NCBI RefSeq assembly: GCF_020037015.1 | Contig: NZ_JAIQDE010000025.1 | Span: forward strand, 1-64,000 | Reading direction: 5' to 3' | DNA from: Corallococcus sp. AS-1-6 | GTDB taxonomy: Bacteria > Myxococcota > Myxococcia > Myxococcales > Myxococcaceae | DNA length: 64,000 bases | Shown: piece after piece, positions 34,083-43,186 of the stretch | Position numbering within the stretch: the stretch's first letter is position 1 | Layout of the letters: each line of letters begins with the position of its first letter | Made by a program: the position numbers and the translations under genes | Notes under the pieces: generated by a model | Told to the model about the DNA's origin: nothing | The model's input: the letters and a program-made list of their open reading frames with translations, nothing else | Database searches by the model: none

Positions 34083-37000
34083 ATGAGCGCGCCCCCTTCC
34101 GAAACGGAACAGGCCTTGAGGGCCGAGGTCGAACGTCTGCGACTCCGGCTGCGCGCCGCGGGCCTGGATGACGGTGCTGACACGAACCCCGCTCCGGCGT
34201 CTTCGGGTGGGGACGCCGGCCTCGTGGGCATCCCCGATCGCCACCAGGCCGACGAGGCCTTGCGCGAGGCGAACGAGCGCGTGCAGTTGGCGCTGAACGC
34301 CGAGGCCATGATTGGCACCTGGGTGTGGGACGTGCCCGGCAACCGCGTCGTCGCGGACGAGCGCTTCGCGCACTCCTTCTCACTGGACCCCGCGCGGGCG
34401 CGCGAAGGGCTGCCCCTCTCCCAGTTCGTGGCCGCCATCCACCCGGAGGACCGGCCCGGGGTGGAGGGCCGCATCGCCCGCGTGCTGGAGACGGGCGGTG
34501 CGTACCGCGCCGAGTACCGCGTGCGCCGCGCCGACGGCGAGTACCGGTGGGTGGAGGCCAGCGGCCACTGCCACCTCTCCGCTGGGGGCGCGCCGCTGCG
34601 GTTTCCCGGCGTGCTGGTGGACATCGACGCGCGCAAGCGGGCGGAGCTGCGGCAGACGGCGCTGCTGGAGATGGCGGACCGGCTGCGCGAGGCCCCGTCC
34701 CCGGACGCCGCCGCGCAGCTCGCCATGGAGGTGGTGGGGCGGCTGCTGGACGTGGCGCGCGCGGGCTACGGCACGGTGGACGCGGCGCACGCGCGGGTGC
34801 TGATGCACCCGAACTGGGTGGCCTCGCCGGACGTGGCGCGCGTGGAGGGCGTGCACCGCTTCCACGACTACGGCGTCTTCCTGGAGGACCTGCTGAAGGG
34901 CGAGGTCGTGGCCATCCCGGACGTGCGGACGGACCCGCGCACGGCGCCCCACGCGGACACGCTGGAGCAGGTGGGCATCCGGGCGCTGTTCAACATCCCG
35001 CTCCTGGAGCACGGCCGGTTCGTGGCGGTGCTGTTCCTGCACGACGTGCAGCCGCGCACGTGGACGGCGGAGGAGCTCGAGCTGACGCGCAACGTGGCCG
35101 ACCGCGTGTGGGCGACGCTGTCCCGGCTCAAGGCGGTGTCGGACCTGAAGCAGGCCAACGAGACGCTGGAGCAGCGCGTGGCGCAGCGCACGCGGGAGCG
35201 GGACCGCGTGTGGAACGTGTCCCAGGACCTGCTGGTGGTGGGGAGCCTGTCGGAGGGGAGGTTCCTCAGCGTCAACCCGGCCTGGACGCGCATGCTGGGG
35301 TGGACGGAGGAGGAGCTGCTGGGCCGCACGTCGGAGTGGCTGGAGCGCCCGGAGGACTACGCGCGCACGCGCGACGAGGTGTCCCGCCTGGCGGGAGGCC
35401 AGCCCACGCTGAACTTCGAGAGCGCCTACCGGTGCAAGCACGGCGGCTACCGGCGCATCGCCTGGACGGCGGTGCCGGTGCCGGAGGACGGCGTGCTGTA
35501 CGCCAGCGGGCGCGACGTCACCGAGCAGCGGCAGACGGAGGAGCAGCTCCGGCAGGCGCAGAAGCTGGAGGCGGTGGGCAAGCTCACGGGCGGCGTGGCG
35601 CACGACTTCAACAACCTGCTCCAGGTGGTGGGCGGCAACCTGCAACTGCTCCAGCGCGACGTGGCGGGCAACGAGCGGGGCTTGAGCCGGGTCCGGTCCG
35701 CGCTGAGCGCGGTGGAGCGCGGGGCCCGGCTGTCCGGGCAGTTGCTGGCGTTCTCGCGGCGGCAGCCGCTGGAGCCGCGCTCCCTGAGCCTGGGCCGGCT
35801 GGTGCGCGGCATGGACGACCTCTTGCGCCGCGCGCTGGGCGAGGACGTGGAGGTGGAGACGGTCATCGGCGGCGGGCTGTGGAACACGCTGGCGGATCCG
35901 CACCAGTTGGAGAACGTCATCCTCAACCTGGCCATCAACGCGCGCGACGCGATGCGGGGCGCCGGGAAGCTGACGCTGGAGCTGAGCAACGCGTCGCTGG
36001 ACGACCACTACGCGCAGGCGCACCCGGAGGTGATGGCCGGGGCGTACGTGCTGCTGGCGGTGTCGGACACGGGCGGGGGCATGACGCAGGAGGTGCTGGA
36101 GCGCGCGTTCGAGCCCTTCTTCACCACGAAGCCGGAGGGCCGGGGCACGGGCCTGGGGCTGAGCATGGTGTACGGCTTCGTGAAGCAGTCCGGCGGGCAC
36201 GTGAAGCTCTACAGCGAGCTGGGGCACGGCACGACGGTGAAGGTGTACCTGCCGCGCGCCTTCCAGCCGGAGGCGCCGGTGACGGAGGTGGTGGTGGGGC
36301 CGGTGGAGGGCGGGAAGGAGACCATCCTCGCGGTGGAGGACGACGCGGAGGTGCGCGCCACGGTGGTGGAGATGCTGACGGAGCTGGGCTACCGCGTGCT
36401 GCGCGCGGTGGACGGGCAGAGCGCGCTCTCCATCCTGAAGAGCGGCGTGGCGGTGGACCTGCTCTTCACGGACGTGGTGATGCCGGGGCCGGTGCGCAGC
36501 CCGGAGCTGGCGCGGCAGGCGAAGGCGCTGCAGCCGGACATCGAGGTGCTCTTCACGTCCGGATACACGGAGAACGCCATCGTGCACGGCGGCCGGTTGG
36601 ACCCGGGCGTGAGCCTGTTGTCCAAGCCGTACCGGCGCGAGGACCTGGCGCGCAAGCTGCGGGCGCTGCTGGACCCGCGGCAGCAGCGGATGGCGACGCC
36701 GAAGCTCCAGTGGCCGGAGCGCGCCGTGGAGCCGCCCGCGGCGACGCAGGAGGCCGCGCGGCGGATGCACGTGCTGCTGGTGGAGGACGACGAGGACATC
36801 CGCGCTTCCGCCAGCGAGCTGCTGGGCCTGCTGGGGCACGCGGTGATGCCGGTGTCGAGCGCGGAGGAGGCGCGGGTGGCGCTGGCGGCGGAGCGCTTCG
36901 ACGTGCTCTTCACGGACGTGACGCTGCCGGGCATGTCCGGCGTGGACCTGGCGCGCGAGGTGGCGCTGCGCAGGCCCGCCATGCGCATCATCATCGCGTC

Positions 37001-37127
37001 CGGTCACGGCCGCGCGGCGCTGGATGGAGACCCGCAGCAGTGGTTGGGTGTGGTGGTGTTGCCCAAGCCCTACGCGCTGCCGCAGATACAACAGGCCCTG
37101 GCCCAGGTGGCCGCGACGGCCCGCTGA
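34083..37127 (+). CDS. Cytoplasmic hybrid histidine kinase (PAS-GAF-PAS-HK-REC-REC)
   Basis: A 1014-residue soluble sensor. Order: short coiled coil (1-30), PAS (about 50-190, with ADGEYRWVEASGH), GAF (about 205-360), coiled coil, PAS (about 375-490), HisKA with GGVAHDFNNLLQ (His about 505), HATPase_c (N box ENVILNLAINARDAM, G boxes SDTGGGM and GRGTGLGLSMV), then two receiver domains with phospho-acceptor Asp in LLFTDVVMPG (about 796) and VLFTDVTLPGM (about 943). No membrane segment or DNA-binding output, so it probably signals through phosphotransfer to another protein. The start at 34083 is chosen because upstream residues are disordered and Arg/Pro-rich. Confidence 0.9.
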   Translation: MSAPPSETEQALRAEVERLRLRLRAAGLDDGADTNPAPASSGGDAGLVGIPDRHQADEALREANERVQLALNAEAMIGTWVWDVPGNRVVADERFAHSFSLDPARAREGLPLSQFVAAIHPEDRPGVEGRIARVLETGGAYRAEYRVRRADGEYRWVEASGHCHLSAGGAPLRFPGVLVDIDARKRAELRQTALLEMADRLREAPSPDAAAQLAMEVVGRLLDVARAGYGTVDAAHARVLMHPNWVASPDVARVEGVHRFHDYGVFLEDLLKGEVVAIPDVRTDPRTAPHADTLEQVGIRALFNIPLLEHGRFVAVLFLHDVQPRTWTAEELELTRNVADRVWATLSRLKAVSDLKQANETLEQRVAQRTRERDRVWNVSQDLLVVGSLSEGRFLSVNPAWTRMLGWTEEELLGRTSEWLERPEDYARTRDEVSRLAGGQPTLNFESAYRCKHGGYRRIAWTAVPVPEDGVLYASGRDVTEQRQTEEQLRQAQKLEAVGKLTGGVAHDFNNLLQVVGGNLQLLQRDVAGNERGLSRVRSALSAVERGARLSGQLLAFSRRQPLEPRSLSLGRLVRGMDDLLRRALGEDVEVETVIGGGLWNTLADPHQLENVILNLAINARDAMRGAGKLTLELSNASLDDHYAQAHPEVMAGAYVLLAVSDTGGGMTQEVLERAFEPFFTTKPEGRGTGLGLSMVYGFVKQSGGHVKLYSELGHGTTVKVYLPRAFQPEAPVTEVVVGPVEGGKETILAVEDDAEVRATVVEMLTELGYRVLRAVDGQSALSILKSGVAVDLLFTDVVMPGPVRSPELARQAKALQPDIEVLFTSGYTENAIVHGGRLDPGVSLLSKPYRREDLARKLRALLDPRQQRMATPKLQWPERAVEPPAATQEAARRMHVLLVEDDEDIRASASELLGLLGHAVMPVSSAEEARVALAAERFDVLFTDVTLPGMSGVDLAREVALRRPAMRIIIASGHGRAALDGDPQQWLGVVVLPKPYALPQIQQALAQVAATAR

Positions 37128-37131
37128 GGGC

Positions 37132-37599
37132 TCAGCGGCGCTGGCGCTCCAGGAAGGCCAGCAGGCCTTCCGTGTTGCGGCGCTCGTGGTCGTCCAGGGT
37201 GGGCAGGTACTCGCGGACCTCCGCGAGCATGGCCTCCGCGGCGGGCAGGTCCTTGGGGGAGACCTTGAGCGCCCACTGCCAGTACTCCGCGGCCGTGTAC
37301 GAGTACATCATCGTCTCCAGGGGATGCCTCAGGAGTTCACGCAACGCGCCTCGCACGACCCGAGGCGTTTGCCCCCAATGCGCCCCACAGAAGAAAGCGG
37401 TCTTGGCAATGTATCGATGAAGAGGGGCCGCAGGCACCCGTCCCTCATGGCGTCGCTCTACCTGCTTGAGGCCCGCGCGGAACCGGGGCCAGTCCCTGGG
37501 TGCGAGGCCACTCACTTCCGATACATCTTCACTGAAAGCACTCCAGGCCGGATCCCGAAAGGACGGATCCGGGAACGCTCTCTTCATTTTCGTGAGCAT
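37132..37599 (-). CDS. Hypothetical 155-residue protein, possible immunity partner
   Basis: A soluble helical protein (MLTKMKRAFPDPSFRDPAWS) with repeated helices such as EYWQWALKVSPKDLPAAEAM. No family recognised. It overlaps the 3' end of the upstream Cys-rich lipoprotein gene by 16 bp, so the two are coupled. GGAAGG lies 7 bases before the ATG. Parts of it use less GC-rich codons than neighbouring genes. By layout (lipoprotein first, small cytosolic protein second, overlap) it could be the immunity protein of a SitA/SitI-like pair, but the sequence itself does not prove this. Confidence 0.65.
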   Translation of the reverse strand: MLTKMKRAFPDPSFRDPAWSAFSEDVSEVSGLAPRDWPRFRAGLKQVERRHEGRVPAAPLHRYIAKTAFFCGAHWGQTPRVVRGALRELLRHPLETMMYSYTAAEYWQWALKVSPKDLPAAEAMLAEVREYLPTLDDHERRNTEGLLAFLERQRR

Positions 37600-38018
37600 G
37601 GCAGCGCCTTCCCATCCCAAGTGTAAACAGCGTCAGGCCAGAACCCGTTGGCCATACAGTAAGACCGACAAGAGTCACAAAGGCTTTCTCCCCTCACGCG
37701 TCCGGGCTTGCTGTCTCCGCCTGTATCAGCACAGCGAACGTAATCGTCGGTGCAGGACTTCCTGACACGCTCGGATTCCTCCTTCCGCGTCTCCTCCCCC
37801 GCTCCAGGTGGAGGCAGCGGGTTCGGCTTCCGGGGCCGGGGCGGCTTCATCAACTCCACCTGCTCGCACGCCGCCGCCGAGCCGCGCTTGCATTGGCAAT
37901 CCACCGTGCTGACGCAGCCCGGCCCGGGCCCAGGGCCCAGGGATTGACGGAGCTGTCGCGGGCCGCCTGCGCAGCCCGCGAGCGCTCCGCACAACGACAG
38001 CGCGAGGCCTAATCGCAG
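37584..38018 (-). CDS. Cys-rich lipoprotein, candidate SitA-like effector, CTG start
   Basis: About 144 residues. No ATG, GTG or suitable TTG gives a full signal peptide: TTG at 37994 leaves only LCGALAGC. A CTG at 38018 with GGAG just upstream yields MRLGLALSLCGALAGC, a perfect lipoprotein signal, and this is my preferred start. The mature part has GPGPGCVSTVDCQCKRG, a Pro-rich linker (PPRPRKPNPLPPPGAGEE) and a Cys-rich tail (CTDDYVRC, LCDSCRSYC, then NGFWPDAVYTWDGKALPC). The tail could be a toxin domain (inference). It overlaps the stop of the amidohydrolase gene upstream and the small protein downstream. Confidence 0.6.
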   Translation of the reverse strand: MRLGLALSLCGALAGCAGGPRQLRQSLGPGPGPGCVSTVDCQCKRGSAAACEQVELMKPPRPRKPNPLPPPGAGEETRKEESERVRKSCTDDYVRCADTGGDSKPGRVRGESLCDSCRSYCMANGFWPDAVYTWDGKALPCSRK

Positions 38019-41000
38019 ACCTGCTCCGTGGCGTGCGTGGTGGCGCGGGGGCTCCAGCCCTCGTTGCCGTCCTTCTCGAAGTAGAACTTCGCGCGCGTGC
38101 GCTGCCGCGTGCCCACTTCGTTCAGCGTGTTCGCGTCGTACAGCCGGCCGTTCACCATCGTGTAGCGCACCGTGCGGCTGTTCGAGATGTCCTCCAGCGG
38201 GTTCCTGTCCAGCACCACCAGGTCCGCCAGCTTCCCCACCTCCAGCGAGCCCAGGTCCTTGTCCATGCCCAGGTGGCGCGCGCCGTTGAGCGTGCCCACG
38301 CGCAAGGCCTGCATCGGCGTCATGCCGCCCTGCACGAACATCGCCAGCTCCCAGTGCGCCGCCAGGCCCTCCCGCTGACCGTGCGCGCCCAACTGCACGC
38401 TCACCCCCAGGTCGTTCAGCTCCTTCGCCGCGCGAGCCACGTTCTGGTGGTTGAACTCCTCGTCCGGAATCATCACGCGGCGCCGGGAGCGCCCGTCCAC
38501 CACGCGCCGGGGCACGAATGACAGCAGGCGCGTGTCCTCCCAGACGTTCGTCTTCTGGTACCAGTAGTTCTCCCCCATGAGCCCGCCGTAGGCCACGCCC
38601 AGCGTCGGCGTGTAGTCCACCTGCGTGCCCTTCCAGAGCTGGCGCACGTCGTCGTAGATGCGCGCCACCGGCAGCGAGTGCTCCAGCCCCGTGTGGCCGT
38701 CCACCACCATGGTCAGGTTGTGCTGGAGCAGCGAGCCGCCCTCGGGCACCACCAGCATGTCCAGCTCGCGCGCCGCCTGGAGCACCTTCTGCCGCTGGTC
38801 GCGCCGGGGCTGGTTGTAGCTCTTCACGCTGAACGCGCCCAACGCCTTCATCCGCCGCAGGTGCCGGCGCGCGTCGTCCAGCGTGTCGATCTCCACGTGC
38901 GCGTCCGCGCTCGCCGCGCCGTACAAGATGGTGCCCGTGGAGAAGATGCGCGGCGACGTCAGCATCCCCGCCTTGCCCAGCTCGCTGGCGGCGAAGATGG
39001 TCTCCGAGTGGTTGGACGGGTCGTGCAGCGTCGTCACCCCGAACGCCAGCGACGCCGCCTGCACCCAGCTCTGCTCCGGCATCAGCCCGTCCACGCCCAT
39101 GGGCCCGTGCCAGTGCACGTCAATCAGGCCCGGCATCAGCGTCTTGCCCTTCACGTCCACCACCTTCGCGGACGCGGGCACGTTCACCTTCCCCACCGGG
39201 CCCAGCGCCACGATGCGGTTGCCCTTCACCACCACCACGCCCTCCTCCACCACCTGCTCGCCCTTCATCGTGACCAGCCGCCCGCCCACCAGCGCCAGCG
39301 TCCCCTCCGGCACGTCCGACTTCTGGGAGAACGCCACGTCCACCCCGTCCGCCTCCGGCGGCGGCAGCGCCTTTGGAGAGCCGTCCATGAACGTGAACGC
39401 GTCCTTCAGCGCCCGCGTGTAGAGCCTGGACCCCAGCGCCCAGTGCAGCGACAGCCGCGCGTCCGTACCGGACCAGTGCAGGTACTCGCCCGCGTCACGG
39501 CTCACCTGCGTCACCGGCATCGCCTTGGTGGACGGCCCCACCCGCGCCTCCTTCGCGCCACGCACGAAGGGCGTCACGTAGGCGTTGAAGTCCTCGCGGA
39601 AGGCCACCCACCGGTCGTCCGGCGACACGCGCATCTCCAGCGCGCCGCCGCTCGTCAGGTGCGTGCGCGGCTCGCCCCCGTCCAGCCCGATGCTGCGCAG
39701 CGTGCGCACGTCCTCCACGTCCTTGGACTCCACATGCAGGAAGTACACGCGGTCCGACTTCGCGCCGAAGTGCGGCTGCTCCCCGTCCCGCGTCAGCTTG
39801 CGCGCCACGCCCCCGCCGGTGGACGGCACCACGAACAGCCCCGTCTCCCGGCTCCACGTGCCCGGCATCAGGTAGCCGTCGCCCGTGGTCCGGTACACCA
39901 CCCACCTGCCATCCGGGCTGAGCGCGGGCTCCACGTAGAAGCCCGGCTGCGCCGTCACCACGCGGCCCTCGCCGCCCGTGGCCGCCACCACGCGCACAGC
40001 GCCCAGCGCGTCGTCGTCCCACGTCGTGTAGACGATGGAGCGCCCGTCCCGGGAGAACGATGGGTAGAACTCCAGGTGCTCGTTCTGCCGCGTCAGCCGC
40101 CGCGGCGTCCCGGACGGCAGGTCCTTCACGTACAGCTTGCCCAGCGCCTGGTACACCAGCCTCCTGCCATCCGGTGACACCTGCATCCAGCGCAGCATCT
40201 TCACGTCGAAGCGGTCCGGCGCCACGGACCGCGTGCCCTTCACCGCCGCGAACACCGTGCGCTCGCCCTTCACGTGGAAGGGGATGGGCGTCACCTTCTT
40301 CGTCGCCACGTCGATGCGGTGCAGCGTCCCGCCCGCCCAGAACACCAGCGACTTGTTGTCCGGCGTCCACGCCATCACCGGGGAGACGCCGTGGATGGCC
40401 CACGTCTCCTGCATGTCCCGGTCGAGCCCGTCATACAACGGCCGCTCCGCGCCGGACTTCACGTCCGCCACGTACAGCACGCTCTTGCCGCGCACGCGCC
40501 GCACGAACGCCAACTGCTTGCCGTCCCGCGACGGCGTGGGCCGGATGGAGCCGCCCGGGCCGGTGACGAAGGGCTCCACCTCCTTCGTGTCCAGGTCCAG
40601 CCGCTGGATGGCGTAGAGCTCCTTGTTCGGGTCCTTGTCGTACTCGAACGACTTGCCCGGCGTGACGTCCTGGCTGAAGTAGACGTAGCGGCCGTCCGGG
40701 GAGAACGCGGGTTCGCCCAGGTCCTTCTGGTCGTTGGCGCGCTCGGTGAGCTTCACGCCTTCGCCGCCCGCGCGGTGGTACATCCACACCTCGCCCGCGC
40801 CCAGCGAGCGCCGGCCGGTGAAGTGCTTTCGCGCCACCAGGAACTGCCCGTCCGGGCTCCACGCCGGGCTGTTGAGCAGGCGGAACTTCTCCTGCGTCAC
40901 CGCGCGCGGGTTCCCGCCGTCGCGGTCCATCACCCAGACGTTGTCCCCACCGCCCCGGTCGCTGGTGAACGCGATGGACCTCCCGTCCGGGCTGTAGCGC

Positions 41001-41452
41001 GGCTGCATGTCCCACGCGGCGCCGGACGTCAGCGCGCGCGCCTCGCCGCCCGCGATGGGCAGCGCGTAGAGGTCGCCCAACAGGTCGAAGACGATTTCGT
41101 CCCCGCGCGGGCTCACGTCCACGTTCATCCACGTGCCCTCGCGCACGTCGATGGGCACCTGGCTGCTGGCCACGCCCGGGGGCGCGTCCACCTTCCACGC
41201 GTCCTTCTTCGCGTCCGGCGGCTCCGGGGTGGCGACGGGGGCCAGGGTGCCGCCGTCGCCCTCGCTCGCCCGGGCGGCCTCGCGCGCGGTGTCCTTGGGG
41301 GCAGGCGGCCTGGGCGGTTCCTGCGGGGGCGCTTCGCCCTGCCCTGGGGGTGCGGGCACGGGCGCACCGGCGGGCTTGGGCAGGGGCTGCGCCGCCAGGA
41401 GCAGGCCTGGGACGAGCAGCGCGAAGCAGAGGGAGGAGAGGGGTCGGTTCAC
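38009..41452 (-). CDS. Secreted TolB-like propeller plus amidohydrolase protein
   Basis: A 1147-residue exported protein. Signal peptide NRPLSSLCFALLVPGLLLAA, Pro-rich linker to about 100, then WD40-like/TolB propeller repeats (YSPDGRSIAFTSDR, WSPDGQFLVARK, FSPDGRYVYFSQD, VSPDGRRLVYQ, LSPDGRWVVYRT). The C-terminal 420 residues are an amidohydrolase TIM barrel: GLIDVHWHG supplies the metal-binding HxH, then HGQREGLAAHWELAM, MQALRVGTLNGARHLG and VGKLADLVVLDRNPLEDI. Substrate unknown; relatives are imidazolonepropionase-like or dipeptide hydrolases. I prefer GTG at 41452 with GAGG upstream; ATG at 41488 adds 12 residues. Confidence 0.85.
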   Translation of the reverse strand: MNRPLSSLCFALLVPGLLLAAQPLPKPAGAPVPAPPGQGEAPPQEPPRPPAPKDTAREAARASEGDGGTLAPVATPEPPDAKKDAWKVDAPPGVASSQVPIDVREGTWMNVDVSPRGDEIVFDLLGDLYALPIAGGEARALTSGAAWDMQPRYSPDGRSIAFTSDRGGGDNVWVMDRDGGNPRAVTQEKFRLLNSPAWSPDGQFLVARKHFTGRRSLGAGEVWMYHRAGGEGVKLTERANDQKDLGEPAFSPDGRYVYFSQDVTPGKSFEYDKDPNKELYAIQRLDLDTKEVEPFVTGPGGSIRPTPSRDGKQLAFVRRVRGKSVLYVADVKSGAERPLYDGLDRDMQETWAIHGVSPVMAWTPDNKSLVFWAGGTLHRIDVATKKVTPIPFHVKGERTVFAAVKGTRSVAPDRFDVKMLRWMQVSPDGRRLVYQALGKLYVKDLPSGTPRRLTRQNEHLEFYPSFSRDGRSIVYTTWDDDALGAVRVVAATGGEGRVVTAQPGFYVEPALSPDGRWVVYRTTGDGYLMPGTWSRETGLFVVPSTGGGVARKLTRDGEQPHFGAKSDRVYFLHVESKDVEDVRTLRSIGLDGGEPRTHLTSGGALEMRVSPDDRWVAFREDFNAYVTPFVRGAKEARVGPSTKAMPVTQVSRDAGEYLHWSGTDARLSLHWALGSRLYTRALKDAFTFMDGSPKALPPPEADGVDVAFSQKSDVPEGTLALVGGRLVTMKGEQVVEEGVVVVKGNRIVALGPVGKVNVPASAKVVDVKGKTLMPGLIDVHWHGPMGVDGLMPEQSWVQAASLAFGVTTLHDPSNHSETIFAASELGKAGMLTSPRIFSTGTILYGAASADAHVEIDTLDDARRHLRRMKALGAFSVKSYNQPRRDQRQKVLQAARELDMLVVPEGGSLLQHNLTMVVDGHTGLEHSLPVARIYDDVRQLWKGTQVDYTPTLGVAYGGLMGENYWYQKTNVWEDTRLLSFVPRRVVDGRSRRRVMIPDEEFNHQNVARAAKELNDLGVSVQLGAHGQREGLAAHWELAMFVQGGMTPMQALRVGTLNGARHLGMDKDLGSLEVGKLADLVVLDRNPLEDISNSRTVRYTMVNGRLYDANTLNEVGTRQRTRAKFYFEKDGNEGWSPRATTHATEQVCD

Positions 41453-41612
41453 CGGAAGTGTCCTCGGGGAAGACGCGGGGCGCGGCATCCTGCCAGGATG
41501 CGCGGGCTCGCAGGGCGCCCGTGAACTCGCGGCCGGGCAGGCGTGTTCCTGGGCGCGGCGTGCCGCGGTGCGTTCCCCCAGCGCGGTCCGAATCTGCTAC
41601 TGCCTCCAGCCC

Positions 41613-42062
41613 ATGTCGGACTTCAGTCTTCCCATGGATCCAGAGGGGCGGCGCGAGACGCTCTCCGTGCTGTTCACCGAGGCAGTGCCCCACAACCACG
41701 CGCTCGGGCTGCGGCTGGAGGCGGTGGGGGCCACGGACGCGACGGTGGTGATGCCCTACGCGGACGTGCTCGTCGGCAACCCGGAGACGGGGGTGGTGGC
41801 GGGCGGCGCGGTGACCACGCTCATCGACGCGGCGAGCGGCGCGGCGGTGATGGCGGCGCTGAACGCGTTCGCGGCCATCGTCACGCTGGACCTGAGAATC
41901 GACTACCTGCGCCCCGCGCGCCCGGGCCTGCCGCTGACCGCGCAGGCCGAGTGCTACAAGGTCACCCGCATGGTCGCCTTCGTGCGCGCGCGGGTGCACC
42001 AGGGCGACCCGGCGACGCCGGTGGCCTCGTCGCAGGGCACCTTCATGCGGGTGGAGGGCTGA
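41613..42062 (+). CDS. PaaI-like hotdog thioesterase (first of pair)
   Basis: A 149-residue hotdog-fold protein. The family pattern is HNHALGLRLEAVGATDATVVMPY, GVVAGGAVTTLIDAASGAAVMAAL and the later LRIDYLRPARPGLPLTAQAE. Members hydrolyse acyl-CoA or aryl-CoA thioesters. The stop overlaps the next thioesterase start (TGATG), suggesting a heteromeric enzyme or a two-gene unit. No catabolic genes nearby point to the substrate. Confidence 0.85.
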   Translation: MSDFSLPMDPEGRRETLSVLFTEAVPHNHALGLRLEAVGATDATVVMPYADVLVGNPETGVVAGGAVTTLIDAASGAAVMAALNAFAAIVTLDLRIDYLRPARPGLPLTAQAECYKVTRMVAFVRARVHQGDPATPVASSQGTFMRVEG

Positions 42063-42514
42063 TGAGCACGCCTTCGCTTCCCCTCGCGGACCTGGTGCGC
42101 CAGGTGCGCCAGTCGCGCGAGTACCCGCGCCTCACGGACGCCATCCCCTACACGCGCTTCATGGGCATTGGGGTGGAGAACCTGGCCGGCGAGATGCTCT
42201 GCCGCATGCGCTACGCGCCGCACCTCATCGGCAACAGCATCCTGCCCGCGCTGCACGGCGGCACGCTGGGGGCGCTCCTGGAGTCGAGCGCCATCTTCGA
42301 GCTGCTGCTCCAGACGGACACCGAGCGCGTGCCCAAGGTCATCTCCACCACGGTGGACTTCCTGCGCTCGGGCAAGGCGCAGGACACCTTCGCGAAGGCG
42401 TTCATCACGCGGCAGGGGCGGCGCGTGGCCAACGTGCGCATGGAGGCCTGGCAGGACGACCGCACGCGGCCCATCGCCAGCGCGCACGCGCTGTTCCTGC
42501 TGTCGGAGCCGTGA
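42062..42514 (+). CDS. PaaI-like hotdog thioesterase (second of pair)
   Basis: A 150-residue hotdog protein: YTRFMGIGVENLAGEMLCRM, then LPALHGGTLGALLESSAIFELL (matches the HGG-type catalytic helix) and VISTTVDFLRSGKAQDTFAKA. It differs from the upstream protein in having the HGG motif where the partner has AGG. The start overlaps the stop of the first gene by one base. A hetero-oligomer is plausible. Confidence 0.85.
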   Translation: MSTPSLPLADLVRQVRQSREYPRLTDAIPYTRFMGIGVENLAGEMLCRMRYAPHLIGNSILPALHGGTLGALLESSAIFELLLQTDTERVPKVISTTVDFLRSGKAQDTFAKAFITRQGRRVANVRMEAWQDDRTRPIASAHALFLLSEP

Positions 42515-42536
42515 GGCCGCGGGGCCTGGGGGGACG

Positions 42537-42863
42537 CTAACCGTCCACCACGATGCGGTACGTGCGGCGCTTGCCGTCGCCGCCCCAGATGATGAGCGTG
42601 GTGGTCCCCTTCGCCAGCGCGGAGACCTCCACGCCGTCCTTCCCGGTCGTCTTCACGTCCGCGACGGACGGGTCGCCCAGCGCCACGCGGCTCATCCCCG
42701 GCACCGTGAGCACCTGCTTCGCGCCCTTCTTCAGGGTGAGCGTCTCGTCCGCGGCAGGAAGCTCCTTCGCGTCCGCGGCGCGAGCCGCCGGCTCCCTGGC
42801 CCCCGCGGGCAGGGCGCTGAGCAGCAGGGTTCCCAACGTCAGGGTCACGAAGCGTGAAGCCAT
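42537..42863 (-). CDS. Exported protein with T2SS/T3SS/pilus secretin N-terminal-like domain
   Basis: A 108-residue secreted protein: signal peptide MASRFVTLTLGTLLLSALPAGA, then a single small domain, LTLKKGAKQVLTVPGMSRVALGDPSVADVKTTGKDG..., close to the N-terminal domain of CpaC/RcpA-type secretins (Pilus formation N-terminal region). No secretin body is present, and no pilus genes are nearby. CGGAGG lies 7 bases before the ATG. It may be a stand-alone periplasmic accessory or a diverged remnant. It is convergent with the thioesterase pair. Confidence 0.8.
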   Translation of the reverse strand: MASRFVTLTLGTLLLSALPAGAREPAARAADAKELPAADETLTLKKGAKQVLTVPGMSRVALGDPSVADVKTTGKDGVEVSALAKGTTTLIIWGGDGKRRTYRIVVDG

Positions 42864-43186
42864 GGATGCGACCTCCGGGCGACTCCGGGGAGCCGGAGCT
42901 GTCCCACTGTCCCATGCGTGGGCATCCGACGTCTCCTGAGAGCCCCCGCGCTGCGGCCACAGACGTTGTTACAGCGTGGTTCCCATTTCTACAGGGTCCC
43001 TGACGGGTCCATCAGTGGACAGCGTGCACGGGGACACGGTGGATTGCCTTGGGGTCCGCCGGGTGGAGGACAGGGGTTCCCGTCCGGGGTCGCGGTGGGG
43101 GCGCGGCAGTGAACGCGAGCGCGCGTCACGGGGGAGCGGCACGTCGCCTGCTAGCTCACGGGAGCGAGACCGACGCGGAGACCCCC
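42864..43186. other. 323-bp intergenic region
   Basis: A divergent promoter region between the secretin-domain gene (minus) and the TPR gene (plus). TTGTTA (about 42966) with CTACAG 17 bases later could be a weak plus-strand promoter. Otherwise I see nothing in it. Confidence 0.3.

Noticed and set aside
40274-41524. Long plus-strand frame opposite the amidohydrolase gene
   Set aside because: His/Arg/Ala-rich antisense shadow of the TolB repeats; no start site or homology.
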